This document shows positions 1-9,303 of a stretch of DNA of 64,000 nucleotides, one piece after another. The DNA comes from Hyphomicrobiales bacterium. GTDB lineage: Bacteria > Pseudomonadota > Alphaproteobacteria > Rhizobiales > Methyloligellaceae. Within the stretch, counting starts at the first letter, position 1, and every line of letters starts with the position of its first letter. The notes under the pieces are model-generated. The model had not been told where the DNA came from, searched no databases, and saw only the letters and a list, made by a program, of their open reading frames with translations. A program made the position numbers and the translations under genes. The stretch spans positions 32,612 to 96,611 of the forward strand of contig JAJFHN010000006.1 in NCBI GenBank assembly GCA_021775595.1. The letters are read 5' to 3'.

Positions 1-360
1 ATGTTCGGCCTCTATTACATTTTTTCGATTGGCGTGCCGTTCCTGTTTTTCCCGCACTTCGCGCTCGGCCTGTTTGGCCTTGAGGCGGGTGCCGATGGTT
101 GGATACGGGTTTTGGGACTGATCATCGCGATCATGGGCGCCTATTACGTTGCGGCGGTGCGCGGCGGAGTGAGCGCCTTCTACCCCTGGACCGTGCCCTC
201 GCGTTACGCCACGGCTGCGCTGCAGGCGCTCTTGGTGGCGTTGGGCATGATCGGGCCGTCGCTCTTGATGTTTGCCGCTTTCGATGCGTCGACGGCGACG
301 CTGACATGGTTGGCGCGTCGCGCTGAGGCCGGTGAAGAGGCCTCGCCGGGCATCACTTGA
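1..360 (+). CDS. Small hypothetical multi-pass membrane protein
   Basis: A 119-residue hydrophobic protein with about four membrane segments: roughly residues 3-25, 35-52, 70-85 and 86-105. The tail is short and charged, ending EAGEEASPGIT. The ATG is the first base of the window, so the true start could lie upstream and the gene may be N-terminally incomplete. I do not recognise the family. It lies about 65 bases upstream of tRNA-Gly on the same strand. Confidence 0.6.
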   Translation: MFGLYYIFSIGVPFLFFPHFALGLFGLEAGADGWIRVLGLIIAIMGAYYVAAVRGGVSAFYPWTVPSRYATAALQALLVALGMIGPSLLMFAAFDASTATLTWLARRAEAGEEASPGIT

Positions 361-425
361 GGTGCGCGGGCCCAGGGCCGCTATTGCCAACTTTGAGACT
401 TAGCGATAAAGACTCTGACACGGAC

Positions 426-500
426 GCGGGCGTAGCTCAGGGGTAGAGCGCAACCTTGCCAAGGTTGAAGTCGTGAGTTCGAATCTCATCGCCCGCTCCA
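426..500 (+). tRNA. tRNA-Gly (anticodon GCC)
   Basis: The cloverleaf is readable by eye. The acceptor GCGGGCG (426-432) pairs with CGCCCGC (490-496), and TCCA follows, so the CCA end is encoded. The anticodon arm CAACCTTGCCAAGGTTG places GCC in the loop, and the T arm contains the GTTCGAATC signature. Confidence 0.96.
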
Positions 501-513
501 ATTTTCCGCCAAT

Positions 514-1260
514 TCAACCGTGCGCCAATGCCGCGCTCGCGCGCTCCTTGATCACGGCGACCTCGACCGGGTTGGCTTGGCGTCCGATGGCGAGCACGCC
601 ATCCAACGCATCGATGGCGGCTTGCCAGGCGCGGTCATTGACCGCGGCGGCCCGCGCGGCGCTGATGGCGGCGAGCTCGGCCGTATAGATCGCTTGCTTG
701 CGGCCGAGCGCGCGTGAGAGCGCGCGCAGTGCCGCACCGATCGCTTCGCGAACGTTATCGGGCCAGATTTGTTCGGCCAGAGTTTCGAGTTCCGCCAGCG
801 CAGCGTCGGGAGACTCGGCTGAGCGCAGGCGTGCGGCCGCCTCGGGCGCGTGTTGCTCAATAGCGAGCGGCGCGAAGTCGCGCGCGGCGGCCATGGCGAG
901 CAGATGCGATCTCTCATAGATCACTGCCCTGGTGTCGCTGCTGCCAGAGAGGCGGGCGGCGAACGGGCGAAGCCGATTGAGCTCTTCGCCTTCGGGCATG
1001 GCGTCGTTCAGGGTCAAGGCGAACTGGCTGATTACGGGACAGAATGATTCCGGCAAATCGGTAATTCCGAGGACTTCGCGATAAGAAAATCCCGCAACCA
1101 CAACTGCGGCCTCATTGATGCATGTGCCGCCGTCGGCGCCCGGAAATTCGTGGCTGCCGTGCTTCAATTGCCAATCGAGCCAGCTTTCGAGTTGGGTGAT
1201 CGTCATATCGCTCAAGCCTTCCAGTGGATGCCAAATAGGGGGTGACTCCAATAGCGACAT
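514..1260 (-). CDS. Conserved hypothetical protein, cytoplasmic
   Basis: A 248-residue protein with no signal peptide or membrane segment. The N-terminal part has a distinctive stretch HEFPGADGGTCINEAAVVVA near residues 37-56, which looks like a conserved family block, though I cannot assign a function to it. The C-terminal half is Ala/Glu/Arg-rich and predicted helical. Its stop lies 13 bases from the tRNA-Gly end, on the opposite strand. The intergenic region to the next gene (1261-1499) is divergent and probably holds promoters for both. Confidence 0.7.
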   Translation of the reverse strand: MSLLESPPIWHPLEGLSDMTITQLESWLDWQLKHGSHEFPGADGGTCINEAAVVVAGFSYREVLGITDLPESFCPVISQFALTLNDAMPEGEELNRLRPFAARLSGSSDTRAVIYERSHLLAMAAARDFAPLAIEQHAPEAAARLRSAESPDAALAELETLAEQIWPDNVREAIGAALRALSRALGRKQAIYTAELAAISAARAAAVNDRAWQAAIDALDGVLAIGRQANPVEVAVIKERASAALAHG

Positions 1261-1499
1261 TCTACGCGCTCGTCGCTGGAGTGTTAAGGCGCGCTGGCAT
1301 GATACTTAGTATGACGTGGCGAGGGGATGGTTCGATCGCTGGCGGTTGACCGGCATCAATGCCGGCGTCAGGGTGCGGGCGTAGTTGGCAGGACGGCGCG
1401 GCGGATCTGCTCTTGTGAGCATTGCGACGGACCGGTAACGCCGCAAACCGCGGAGACGCGTGCGGCACAACTCAACGGGGAATTCGGCGCGGCGGCTCA

Positions 1500-3851
1500 A
1501 TGACGCAACAGCGAAACTCATTTTTCGGTCTTGGCTTTGGCATTGAGCGCTTAGGTCTGCTGCCGCTGCGGCGGCCGGTACTGGCGGGGCTCATCTTGCT
1601 GCTGGTTTCGCTCGCGGCGCTGGTTGGCTCGTTCCGACTCTCGGTCGATGATTCCCTGAGCGAGCTGTTCCGCACCGATACGGAGGAATTTCGTCGTTAC
1701 GAGCGGATTTCGGAGCTGTTTCCCTCCAGCGAATTCGACGTGCTGGTCGTGGCTGAGGGCAAAACGCTGCTCGATCGCGCTTCGATCGTGGCGCTGCAAT
1801 CGGCGGTGCTCGAGCTCAATCTGGTCGAAGGCGTCAGGGGCGTCGTATCGTTTTTCTCGGCCCGCGAGCAGCTCGATGAAGCGGGCTATGCCCCGCCGCT
1901 CTTTACGGACGAAATTCCCGAGGGCCAGGCCTATGACAGGCTGATTGTACGATTGCGCGAGAACCAGATCGTCGCCGGCAAAATGCTGTCGGACGATGGG
2001 CGCCTGTCGCTGATCGTCATGGCACTGGACAGGGAGGCGGCGAGCCAGGCGGGGCTCGGCAGCGTTATCGGCGAAATCCGCACCGTGCTGTCGGACAATC
2101 TGACCGGGACCGGTATCACCACGCGCCTGACGGGTGCGCCGGTGATGCAGTTGGAGATACGAAATGCCGTCAACCGCGACCGGTTGCTCTACAACGGTCT
2201 GGGCTTCTTGCTGGGCGCGCTCATCGCGTTGATTTTTTTCCGCCGATTCTCGCTAATGCTGATCGCCGCCGCCGGCCCGGCCGCGGCCATCGTCTGGTCG
2301 CTCGGCACCCTGGCGCTGCTCGACTTCCGCCTCAATCTGTTCGTCAATGTGATTATCCCGCTGATCACGGTGAACGGCTTTTCCGATTCAATGCATCTGG
2401 TGTTCAATATCAGGCGCGACGTGATGATGGGGGTCGCGCCAAAGGAAGCGGCGCGCAACGCCGTTCACAGGGTGGCGCCCGCCTGTTTTCTCACAGCGCT
2501 CACGGCGGCAATCGCTCTGGCATCGTTTATCTTCGCCGAGTCGGCGCTGATCCGAACATTCGGCGCAGCCGCAACAATTGCCGTGCTGCTTTCCTATTTT
2601 GCGGTCGTCTGGGTCGTGCCCACATTGGCGGCGTTGCTGTTGCGGGAAACCCCCGCAAAGACCGGTGCCGAAGTTCCCCATGATGGCGGAATGACGCTGT
2701 TGAGCGACATGTCGGTCCGGCTGTTCGATCACGTCGGACGCTGGGCCACCAGCTATCTCTTGGCGGGCATCGTCATGGTTATGGCGACGGGCTGGACCTA
2801 TGGGCTGCTCGAGCCACACTACCGCCTGGCCGATCAGGTTCCCGACCGCGAACAGGCGCTGGAGGCGACGGGGCGGCTCGACGAAAAACTGACCGGCGCC
2901 AATCCGGTCCACATGGTCATCGAGCTGCCCAAGGGCGTTCCGCTGTATTCCGAGCGTTCGCTCGATCTCATCGCCGCCGTGCACCGCATCGTCGAAGAGC
3001 AGGCCGGCGTCGGCAATGTGTGGTCGATCGAAACTCTGCGGCGCTGGCTCAGGCAATCGGGCAAACCGGGTGCGGACACGCTCAAAGAGTATGTTGAAAT
3101 TCTACCCGAACATCTGACCCAGCGCTTTGTCGCGCCGAGCCAAGAGGCGGTCGTCGTCACGGGCCGATTGCCCGACATCGACGCGTCTGAGATCTTGCCC
3201 GTGGTCGATGGGCTGGATGCGGCGTTGGAGCCCTTGCGGGCCGCCAATCCAGGCTACCTGCTCTACGTTACGGGGCTGCCTGCGATTGCGGCGCGCAACA
3301 GCGCGCAGATGATATGGGAACTCAATGTTGGGCTGATTGCCGACATCTTCGTCGTGATCATCTTTATCGGCCTGGCTTTCCGCTCGTGGTTTGCCGGCAT
3401 TGTTTCCATTTTGCCCAGTCTGTTTCCTATCTTCGCGACAGGCGCAATGTTGTATGTCACCGGCGCGGGTTTCCATTTCGCCAGTATCATCGCGCTCACG
3501 GTCGCTTTTGGTCTGGCGCTCGACAGCACCATTCATTTCATCAACCGGTTTCATCTGGAAGAGATCAGTCCGGACGGTCACCAACGCACGACCCGCGAAA
3601 CACTCGCCCATACCGCGCGCATGATCGGACCGGTTTTGGTGCTGACGACGGTCGTACTGGCACTAGGCTTGGGCGTCACGATTTTGTCGGATATGCCCTC
3701 ACTGCGCGAATTTGGACAGTTGAGCGGCGCAACATTGATTGCCGCGCTGTTTGCACAATTGATCATACTGCCCGCATCGATCGTCGTCTTCCGGCGGCTG
3801 TTTGGCGCCCAACCGGCGCCGTCATCCGTTCAAAAGCCAACGAGCAGCTAA
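1500..3851 (+). CDS. MMPL/RND-superfamily exporter
   Basis: A 783-residue inner-membrane protein with the duplicated RND layout: a first transmembrane helix (about residues 22-42), a large periplasmic loop, a block of five helices (about 240-380), a second loop and a second helix block at the C-terminus. This matches the MMPL/SSD-type exporters (COG1033-like), which use the proton gradient to move lipids or hydrophobic compounds. The substrate cannot be told. The frame opens at 1422, but the natural start is the ATG at 1500 (MTQQRNSFFG), just before the first helix; the ribosome site is weak. No membrane-fusion protein or outer-membrane channel gene adjoins it, which fits the stand-alone MMPL class rather than tripartite efflux. 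Confidence 0.85.
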   Translation: MTQQRNSFFGLGFGIERLGLLPLRRPVLAGLILLLVSLAALVGSFRLSVDDSLSELFRTDTEEFRRYERISELFPSSEFDVLVVAEGKTLLDRASIVALQSAVLELNLVEGVRGVVSFFSAREQLDEAGYAPPLFTDEIPEGQAYDRLIVRLRENQIVAGKMLSDDGRLSLIVMALDREAASQAGLGSVIGEIRTVLSDNLTGTGITTRLTGAPVMQLEIRNAVNRDRLLYNGLGFLLGALIALIFFRRFSLMLIAAAGPAAAIVWSLGTLALLDFRLNLFVNVIIPLITVNGFSDSMHLVFNIRRDVMMGVAPKEAARNAVHRVAPACFLTALTAAIALASFIFAESALIRTFGAAATIAVLLSYFAVVWVVPTLAALLLRETPAKTGAEVPHDGGMTLLSDMSVRLFDHVGRWATSYLLAGIVMVMATGWTYGLLEPHYRLADQVPDREQALEATGRLDEKLTGANPVHMVIELPKGVPLYSERSLDLIAAVHRIVEEQAGVGNVWSIETLRRWLRQSGKPGADTLKEYVEILPEHLTQRFVAPSQEAVVVTGRLPDIDASEILPVVDGLDAALEPLRAANPGYLLYVTGLPAIAARNSAQMIWELNVGLIADIFVVIIFIGLAFRSWFAGIVSILPSLFPIFATGAMLYVTGAGFHFASIIALTVAFGLALDSTIHFINRFHLEEISPDGHQRTTRETLAHTARMIGPVLVLTTVVLALGLGVTILSDMPSLREFGQLSGATLIAALFAQLIILPASIVVFRRLFGAQPAPSSVQKPTSS

Positions 3852-3865
3852 GGATCAAACCGCCG

Positions 3866-4192
3866 CTAAACGATGGCCGAGCCATAGCCCCAGCTGTAGG
3901 GGACGGGGCCGGAAAGAGCGATGACGTCGTCTTCGTTGAGAAGGGCGGCCGTGTTGACGCCGCCGTAGAGGCTCGGCGTGATGTCGTGGCCATTGCGCAT
4001 GACGAGAAAGATTTCGGACTTTGGAACGGCGAGCAATTTGATCAGATCGCCAACGGTGCTGCCGGCGGGCAATGACAGTGTCCTAAAGGCACCTTCGCCA
4101 TTGGCGAATTTCGTCAGGCTGTTGAAAAGCCTAGCCTCGATGGTGATATCAAAGGCTTGGCTGTTGTGGCCAATCTCTGCTGTATTGGACAT
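3866..4192 (-). CDS. ThiS/MoaD-like beta-grasp protein
   Basis: A 108-residue protein. The middle reads as a ubiquitin-like beta-grasp fold of the ThiS/MoaD type: ITIEARLFNSL..., LPAGSTVGDLIKLL, then EIFLVMRNG and NEDDVIALSGPV. Sulfur carriers of this fold normally end in Gly-Gly for C-terminal thiocarboxylation. This one instead ends SWGYGSAIV, so a carrier role by that chemistry is doubtful unless the tail is processed. It is convergent with the MMPL exporter, with stops 14 bases apart. No thiazole or molybdopterin gene is adjacent. Confidence 0.75.
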   Translation of the reverse strand: MSNTAEIGHNSQAFDITIEARLFNSLTKFANGEGAFRTLSLPAGSTVGDLIKLLAVPKSEIFLVMRNGHDITPSLYGGVNTAALLNEDDVIALSGPVPYSWGYGSAIV

Positions 4193-4486
4193 CGATCCCT
4201 CGCTGAACAGATAGCGTTGCGTCGCCGCTGTCGGGCCGGCGGACGTTGCCAGCTTCGTCGAGGTGAGATGTATTGAAATTGATATGCGTCAATGGTGGCG
4301 GTCCAAATGGCGCGAGCCGTCACCGCCGGCGCAAAAAATACGGACGCTTGCGGTATCTGTTGTCTACATCAGGTCATTTTTTTGTAATTATGCTGCGAAA
4401 TTCTTGCATCTCCAGCACAAGCCTGTGCATCTATCGGCAGAGGGTCAATTCTGTCGAATGAAATTCAAGCTCAATTTTTCGGAACA

Positions 4487-5278
4487 ATGAACGTCCTGTC
4501 AAAACCAATGGCGCGAATGAATTGGACGAATACCTTCGATTCAGATGACGTGGAAATTGCTTATCTCGACGAGGGCGTCGGCGATCCCATTTTGCTGATT
4601 CACGGCTTCGCGTGCAATTTCCATATGAATTGGGTTGAGACCGGATGGATCGATACGCTGATAGCGGCGGGCTATCGGGTGCTGGCCTATGACTGCCGTG
4701 GTCATGGCGCAAGCCAGAAGCTCTACGATCGCTCGGACTATTCGACCCGCATAATGGCTGATGACGGGTTGCGCCTGCTGAATCATGTCGGCATCGAACA
4801 GGCCCACGTGATGGGTTATTCGATGGGCGCTCGGATCGCAGCCTTCATGGCGGCAGATCATCCAGACCGCGTGCGAAGTCTGATTTTTGGCGGGCTCGGC
4901 ATCAACATGCTTCGGCGGATGATCGCCACGGGGCCGGTTGCACGCTCGATGGAAGTGAACAACCTCAACGAAATCAAAAACGCCACGCTGCGCAGTTTCC
5001 GCGAGTTTGCCGAATCAACCGGCAGCGACCTCAACGCGATGGCGGTCTGCTTGCGCGCAACGCGCGAAACAATCACGCCTGAAATGTTGGGCTCGATCCC
5101 GGCGCCGACGCTGGTCGTGTGCGGGAGCAAGGACATTTTCAGCGGATCGCCGTCCAAACTTGCGGCCATGGTTCCCAATGGAGAATCCATTGAGATCTCC
5201 GGGCGCACGCATCAGGAAACCGTGCCGGACCCGGCCCACAAGCAGGCCGTGGTGGATTTTCTGGAGCGCCGTCCTTAG
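4487..5278 (+). CDS. Alpha/beta hydrolase
   Basis: A 263-residue alpha/beta-hydrolase-fold enzyme. The oxyanion-side motif LIHGFA is at about residues 37-42, the nucleophile elbow G-Y-S-M-G places the catalytic Ser at about 112, a late Asp lies in VCGSKDIFSG, and the His is in GRTHQETVPD near the C-terminus, so the triad is complete. The substrate cannot be assigned; esterases, haloperoxidase-like enzymes and C-C hydrolases share this layout. No signal peptide is seen. Its stop overlaps the stop of the convergent ADP-ribosylglycohydrolase relative by four bases (TTAG read both ways). Confidence 0.85.
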   Translation: MNVLSKPMARMNWTNTFDSDDVEIAYLDEGVGDPILLIHGFACNFHMNWVETGWIDTLIAAGYRVLAYDCRGHGASQKLYDRSDYSTRIMADDGLRLLNHVGIEQAHVMGYSMGARIAAFMAADHPDRVRSLIFGGLGINMLRRMIATGPVARSMEVNNLNEIKNATLRSFREFAESTGSDLNAMAVCLRATRETITPEMLGSIPAPTLVVCGSKDIFSGSPSKLAAMVPNGESIEISGRTHQETVPDPAHKQAVVDFLERRP

Positions 5279-6261
5279 GCAGCCTTGCTGCCACAAAGCC
5301 GCGCGGCCTTGTCGTGAATCTTTTGGCTTCCCGTCACTTGTGTGATCCAGTCGCGCGGAATGCCGTCGGGTGGTGTCAATCCGAAATGCGCGCCGAGCGC
5401 GGCGCCGACCAAAAGTGAGCGGCCGCAATTGTCGCCACCGGCGCGCGTGTTGGCGCGAACGCCATCTGCGTAATTCGCGGCATTCTTCAAAATGACGAAG
5501 CTGAGCGGAACGGAATTTGCGACCGGACAAGCCCGGCCGAATTTTGGGGCCGCTTCATCGAGCTGATCGGCGGGAACGTTCATTGCCTCCCGCAGCAAAG
5601 GCGCGAGTGTCGCGTCGGCGACGGCCGCACCGGCCTCAAGAGCCTGGGTCATATCACTGCCATTGATGAGCGACGCAATAACATGGGCGCCAACCTGAGC
5701 CGCGTTGACCGTGAGATCGTTGTCGCTGGTGACGCGCACCATCGGTTCAACCCGCGCAGACAGAGTCGAGGGCGTTGAATCGGCCACGACAATAGCGGCG
5801 ATGGCGCCCAGACCCGGGATCTGATCGTCATCGATTCCGCTCACCAGCGGCGGCGTGTCGCCGGCGGCCGCAATATTGGCGAGTGTGCCCTTCGTCGCGT
5901 GATCGATATAGCCGATATAGGCGCCGCCTGGACCGAAGTGAGCGGCGAACCGGTCGCGGAAATCCGCCGGATCGGGTTCGCCCGTCGCAGCCAGTGATGC
6001 CAGCGCGATCTTTGCATAATTGCCGTAATGGCTGAGGTCGCCGGCCGACTTTCCAGGATGATAGAAGCCGCTATAGGCGCCCGCCGCGTTTTTGAAGAGC
6101 TCGGCATCGGGTTCGAGAAAAACAAAGTCACCCTTTTGCGCGATCTCGGCCAACAGCTCGCCGTCATAAAGCCAATGCAGAGCCAGTGCGGCGGCATCGG
6201 CGACGACGACGCCCATCAACGTGGCGATCCGCCGTTCTGTAGTGTCGATTTTCTGAGACAT
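5275..6261 (-). CDS. ADP-ribosylglycohydrolase / J1-crystallin-like protein
   Basis: A 328-residue all-helical protein of the ADP-ribosylglycohydrolase superfamily. The N-terminal block reads GVVVADAAALALHWLYD, the form typical of the J1-crystallin-like branch, in place of the GDALG metal-binding motif of true hydrolases. The C-terminal block RAGGDNCGRSLLVGAALGA keeps the GGDN..R signature that binds metal in active relatives. Activity is therefore uncertain: it could remove ADP-ribose or act on a related ligand, or be a non-catalytic relative. It is convergent with the alpha/beta hydrolase. Confidence 0.8.
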   Translation of the reverse strand: MSQKIDTTERRIATLMGVVVADAAALALHWLYDGELLAEIAQKGDFVFLEPDAELFKNAAGAYSGFYHPGKSAGDLSHYGNYAKIALASLAATGEPDPADFRDRFAAHFGPGGAYIGYIDHATKGTLANIAAAGDTPPLVSGIDDDQIPGLGAIAAIVVADSTPSTLSARVEPMVRVTSDNDLTVNAAQVGAHVIASLINGSDMTQALEAGAAVADATLAPLLREAMNVPADQLDEAAPKFGRACPVANSVPLSFVILKNAANYADGVRANTRAGGDNCGRSLLVGAALGAHFGLTPPDGIPRDWITQVTGSQKIHDKAARLCGSKAA

Positions 6262-6381
6262 TTGCCCCCCTTGTGTTGGGGCAATTGTGCAATTCTTTTA
6301 GCGCTGCGGGCAAATTGTTTCACATCACATCAAGCTGAGCCGGATGTGTAAGGCGCTGTGGGATCGTGCGGCCGCAGCGTT

Positions 6382-8190
6382 TCAGCGGGGTGTATTTGTC
6401 GGTGTGGGTGCAGGCTTGGCTGGAGCGTTCGCGCCATTGGTTTCGGCGCGCCGGTTAATGGTGATCTGGGTCGCAGGCGGCGCGTCCTCGGCTATTGCTT
6501 CGTCTTGAGCGGGATTCATTGGCACCATGGCGCCGGCGGCACGCCACCGGTCGACCACGTCCTCCAAGAAGCCGGCCTCGCCCGCGCCCTCGCGCCAGCG
6601 CTCGGTGAAGCGCGCGGCCCGGCTGCGCGGCATGACGTCTTGGTCGAGGTCGTCGAACCGCATGCGTTGGGGCAGCGTCACGCCATCGCCAAAGACGACC
6701 GCTTCGCGTGTTCCCATGGATGGGAGAAAATCGAGCAAGCTGGCGACCGAGTCGGAGATTGCCGCGCGCACGATGTCCTGATCGCGCTCATTCGACAGGC
6801 GCATGGCGAAAATGGTGCTGCATTGCGAGAGGATCGTTGGATCGAGTTCGGCCGGTCGCTGCGAAATCACGGCAAGCGATACGCCATACTTCCGGCCCTC
6901 TTTGGCGATCCGTGCGATGGCGCGCCGGGTCGGATCAAAGCCAAGATCGGGATCGTTCGGCACGTAGCGATGGGCCTCTTCGCAGACAAGGGTGAGTGGC
7001 ACGCGGCCATCGCTCCACAGGGCAAAGTCGAATGACATGCGGCAGATGACCGAGACCACAACGTTGACGACGTCCGATGGCACGCCGGTCAATTCCAAAA
7101 TGGCGATCGGCTTGCCGTTCACCGGCACGCGAAACAAGCGGCCAAGGATTTCGCTCATACGATCTTGAATCGTCAAATTGCCGAACATGAATTGATAACG
7201 CGGGTCCTGCGAAATCGATTCAATGCGCGTCTTGAGTTGGCGGTAGGGCGTCAGATCTCTGCGATTTTCGAGCCGGCCCATGCGCTCATCGATGAATGCT
7301 ACGACGTCGGAAATGCGGTAAGGCACGGGCGTGTCCACATTGAATCCGCCGAAATCGTCTGCCCGCCGGCGCACCACATGATTGAGTTCGCGGCCACGGT
7401 TGGCGGCATAACTGGCTTTGGCGAGCAAGATCAATTCGGAGAGAATCTCGATCTCGGCCTCGCGCGCTTTTTGACCGTGCATCAGCACTTCGATCATCTC
7501 TTCGAAGGTGAGGAACCAGAAGGGCAGCTGCAGATCCTTTGGCGTTATGACTTCGGCGGAGTCGCCGAAAGACGTGGCGTACTCGTTGTGGGGATCGAGC
7601 AGCAGGATGTGTCCTTTGGGGTTCTTGTCTAAGATCATGCGCAAGATGAGCGCGACACCGCAGGATTTGCCGGTGCCGGTGCTGCCAACAACCGCGAAAT
7701 GCTTGCCCAGCAATTCGTTGACGTCGATCATCGCCGGGATCGAGCGATCCTGCCGCAGCGATCCCAGACGAACGGCCGATGGGCTGTTCCACAAATATGC
7801 GCGCTCGAGTTGCTGCGTCGTTGCCCGGAAGACAAGCTCGCCCAGTGTCGGATAGACCGAGACACCGCGAACGAATTCGTTGCGCGCCTTGGAGAGCTCG
7901 CCAACGAGCTCAAGCTCTGCGATCCGCACCTCTGCTTCTGCTTCGCGCTGGGAGGGAACTGGAACGCTGAGGGCTGAGACGACGCCGAGCAAAACCGTGC
8001 GCGGCGTCTCCACGGTTAAGACCATGCCGAGTTCGGCGCCCTCGGTGGCCCTCTTGGAGCCCGCGCCGTCTTCGTTCAGCAACACAACCGCTTGCGAACC
8101 CGTCACCGAGACGACCCGCCCAATGGGCTGAATGCCGTCGACCGGCTGAGTTATTTGATCTGCGTTCTGATCCATCGTTGGTTCCGTCAT
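6382..8190 (-). CDS. HerA-like (DUF87) hexameric ATPase
   Basis: A 602-residue P-loop ATPase of the HerA/FtsK group. An N-terminal beta-rich HAS-barrel-like region (about 20-115) is followed by Walker A GSTGTGKS (169-176), LLLDPHNEY (197-205), Walker B LTLVCEEAHR (399-408) and the sensor segment SQRPAELDPTIL (443-454), characteristic of HerA. HerA proteins are DNA translocases or helicases that normally pair with the NurA nuclease or with effectors in defence systems; neither is seen nearby. The C-terminal ~60 residues are Pro/Ala-rich and low in complexity. It follows the histidine kinase gene on the same strand after only 33 bases, so the two are probably co-transcribed. Confidence 0.87.
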   Translation of the reverse strand: MTEPTMDQNADQITQPVDGIQPIGRVVSVTGSQAVVLLNEDGAGSKRATEGAELGMVLTVETPRTVLLGVVSALSVPVPSQREAEAEVRIAELELVGELSKARNEFVRGVSVYPTLGELVFRATTQQLERAYLWNSPSAVRLGSLRQDRSIPAMIDVNELLGKHFAVVGSTGTGKSCGVALILRMILDKNPKGHILLLDPHNEYATSFGDSAEVITPKDLQLPFWFLTFEEMIEVLMHGQKAREAEIEILSELILLAKASYAANRGRELNHVVRRRADDFGGFNVDTPVPYRISDVVAFIDERMGRLENRRDLTPYRQLKTRIESISQDPRYQFMFGNLTIQDRMSEILGRLFRVPVNGKPIAILELTGVPSDVVNVVVSVICRMSFDFALWSDGRVPLTLVCEEAHRYVPNDPDLGFDPTRRAIARIAKEGRKYGVSLAVISQRPAELDPTILSQCSTIFAMRLSNERDQDIVRAAISDSVASLLDFLPSMGTREAVVFGDGVTLPQRMRFDDLDQDVMPRSRAARFTERWREGAGEAGFLEDVVDRWRAAGAMVPMNPAQDEAIAEDAPPATQITINRRAETNGANAPAKPAPTPTNTPR

Positions 8191-8223
8191 GCCGGTTGAT
8201 CCGCGCCGCCGCGTCGGCCTGTG

Positions 8224-9132
8224 CTAGGCCGCGCCCCGTCCTTCTGCTGCGGACGCCTCGGCGTCCGCCTTCTGAAGAAGGATGACGGCGTTCGTGCCCA
8301 CGTCTTTTTCGCTCGAGATATGCAAGCGTCCCCGTTGCAGCTCGACCAGCGCCTTGGAAATTGGCAATCCAAGCCCAATTCCGCCGTTGGCGCGATTGAA
8401 CCGGTTTTCCGCCTGGGCGAAAGGTTTCTGCACCAAGGCCAATTCTTCCGGGCTCATGCCGATGCCGGTATCGGATACGCAGACCATGAGGCGTTCGGCG
8501 CCCAAGGGCCGGCAGAACAGGGCGATGGCGCCGTCTTCGCCGGTGAAGTTGATGGCGTTGGAGAGCAGCCTGGTGATCACGGCCCTAAGATTGTTCAAGT
8601 CAGCCCAAACGAGGGATTCGGCGGCGTCTACCTTCAGTACGAAGCGCTTTTTGCTACCGGCGATCTGCGCCTCGGCCCAGCTCGCGCACGAGTGCAGCAC
8701 TTCCTCGATCGACACCACATCCACCGCCACATTGAGCTTGCCGCTCTGAATCTTGGAGATCGTGATGATGTCGTTCAGAATGGCAAGCAGATCGTCGGCT
8801 GATTTGTGGATCAAGCCCGCGAATTCGCTGACTTTATCGCTCTGCAATTGGCTCAGCTGCTCGCCTTCGAGAAGCTTTGAGAAGCCGATGATGGAGTTGA
8901 GCGGGGTGCGCAATTCGTGGCTTATATTTGCGATGAATTCGGATTTCACACGATTGGCGAGTTCTGCTTCGATGCGCGTTGCGCGTTCGGCCAATTGGCT
9001 GCGGTGGCGCCAAAGTGTATCGCCAAGCCGCATGGAGTAGTCGGCAAGGAGAGAACCGGCCGATCCGCGCTTGGGGACGACGGCGCCGCGGAAAACGGCG
9101 GATTGCTTGTGTCTGGCAGAGGACTGCAGCAT
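8224..9132 (-). CDS. Soluble sensor histidine kinase (orphan)
   Basis: A 302-residue kinase. The dimerisation/phosphoacceptor motif [18 protein letters not shown] puts the phosphorylated His at 72. The N box is at [14 protein letters not shown] (188-201), G1 at DTGIG (221-225) and G2 at GIGLGLP (251-257). The first ~60 residues hold no membrane helix or recognisable PAS/GAF domain, so the input is unclear; it may sense through a partner. No response regulator lies in the window. A later start (MRLGDTLW, residue 34) is possible. It is the first gene of a probable two-gene unit with the HerA-like ATPase. Confidence 0.88.
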   Translation of the reverse strand: MLQSSARHKQSAVFRGAVVPKRGSAGSLLADYSMRLGDTLWRHRSQLAERATRIEAELANRVKSEFIANISHELRTPLNSIIGFSKLLEGEQLSQLQSDKVSEFAGLIHKSADDLLAILNDIITISKIQSGKLNVAVDVVSIEEVLHSCASWAEAQIAGSKKRFVLKVDAAESLVWADLNNLRAVITRLLSNAINFTGEDGAIALFCRPLGAERLMVCVSDTGIGMSPEELALVQKPFAQAENRFNRANGGIGLGLPISKALVELQRGRLHISSEKDVGTNAVILLQKADAEASAAEGRGAA

Positions 9133-9217
9133 GGCCCGCAGTGTGGCGCTGCGAAGTTCATATATGGTGAATAAATCGCCTAATTTTGCGGCAACTCAGG
9201 GTAGCGGCAGATGACGA

Positions 9218-9242
9218 AACGCGCCCCGATATGAGGCGCGTT
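9218..9242. terminator. Hairpin downstream of the repeat-rich secreted protein
   Basis: An 8-bp perfect stem, AACGCGCC (9218-9225) against GGCGCGTT (9235-9242), with a 9-base loop. It lies between the histidine kinase start and the stop of the secreted-protein gene, so it would end the latter on the minus strand. There is no clear U-run on either side, so intrinsic termination is only tentative. Confidence 0.35.
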
Positions 9243-9303
9243 CCGCTTGATTCTGTTAGCTAATTTGTCTCGCCGCGTGCTGGCGAACGCTGGATGCCGC
9301 TGG

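Noticed and set aside
6382..9132. HerA-based antiphage defence system
   Set aside because: No NurA, SIR2 or other effector is adjacent; the only partner is a histidine kinase.
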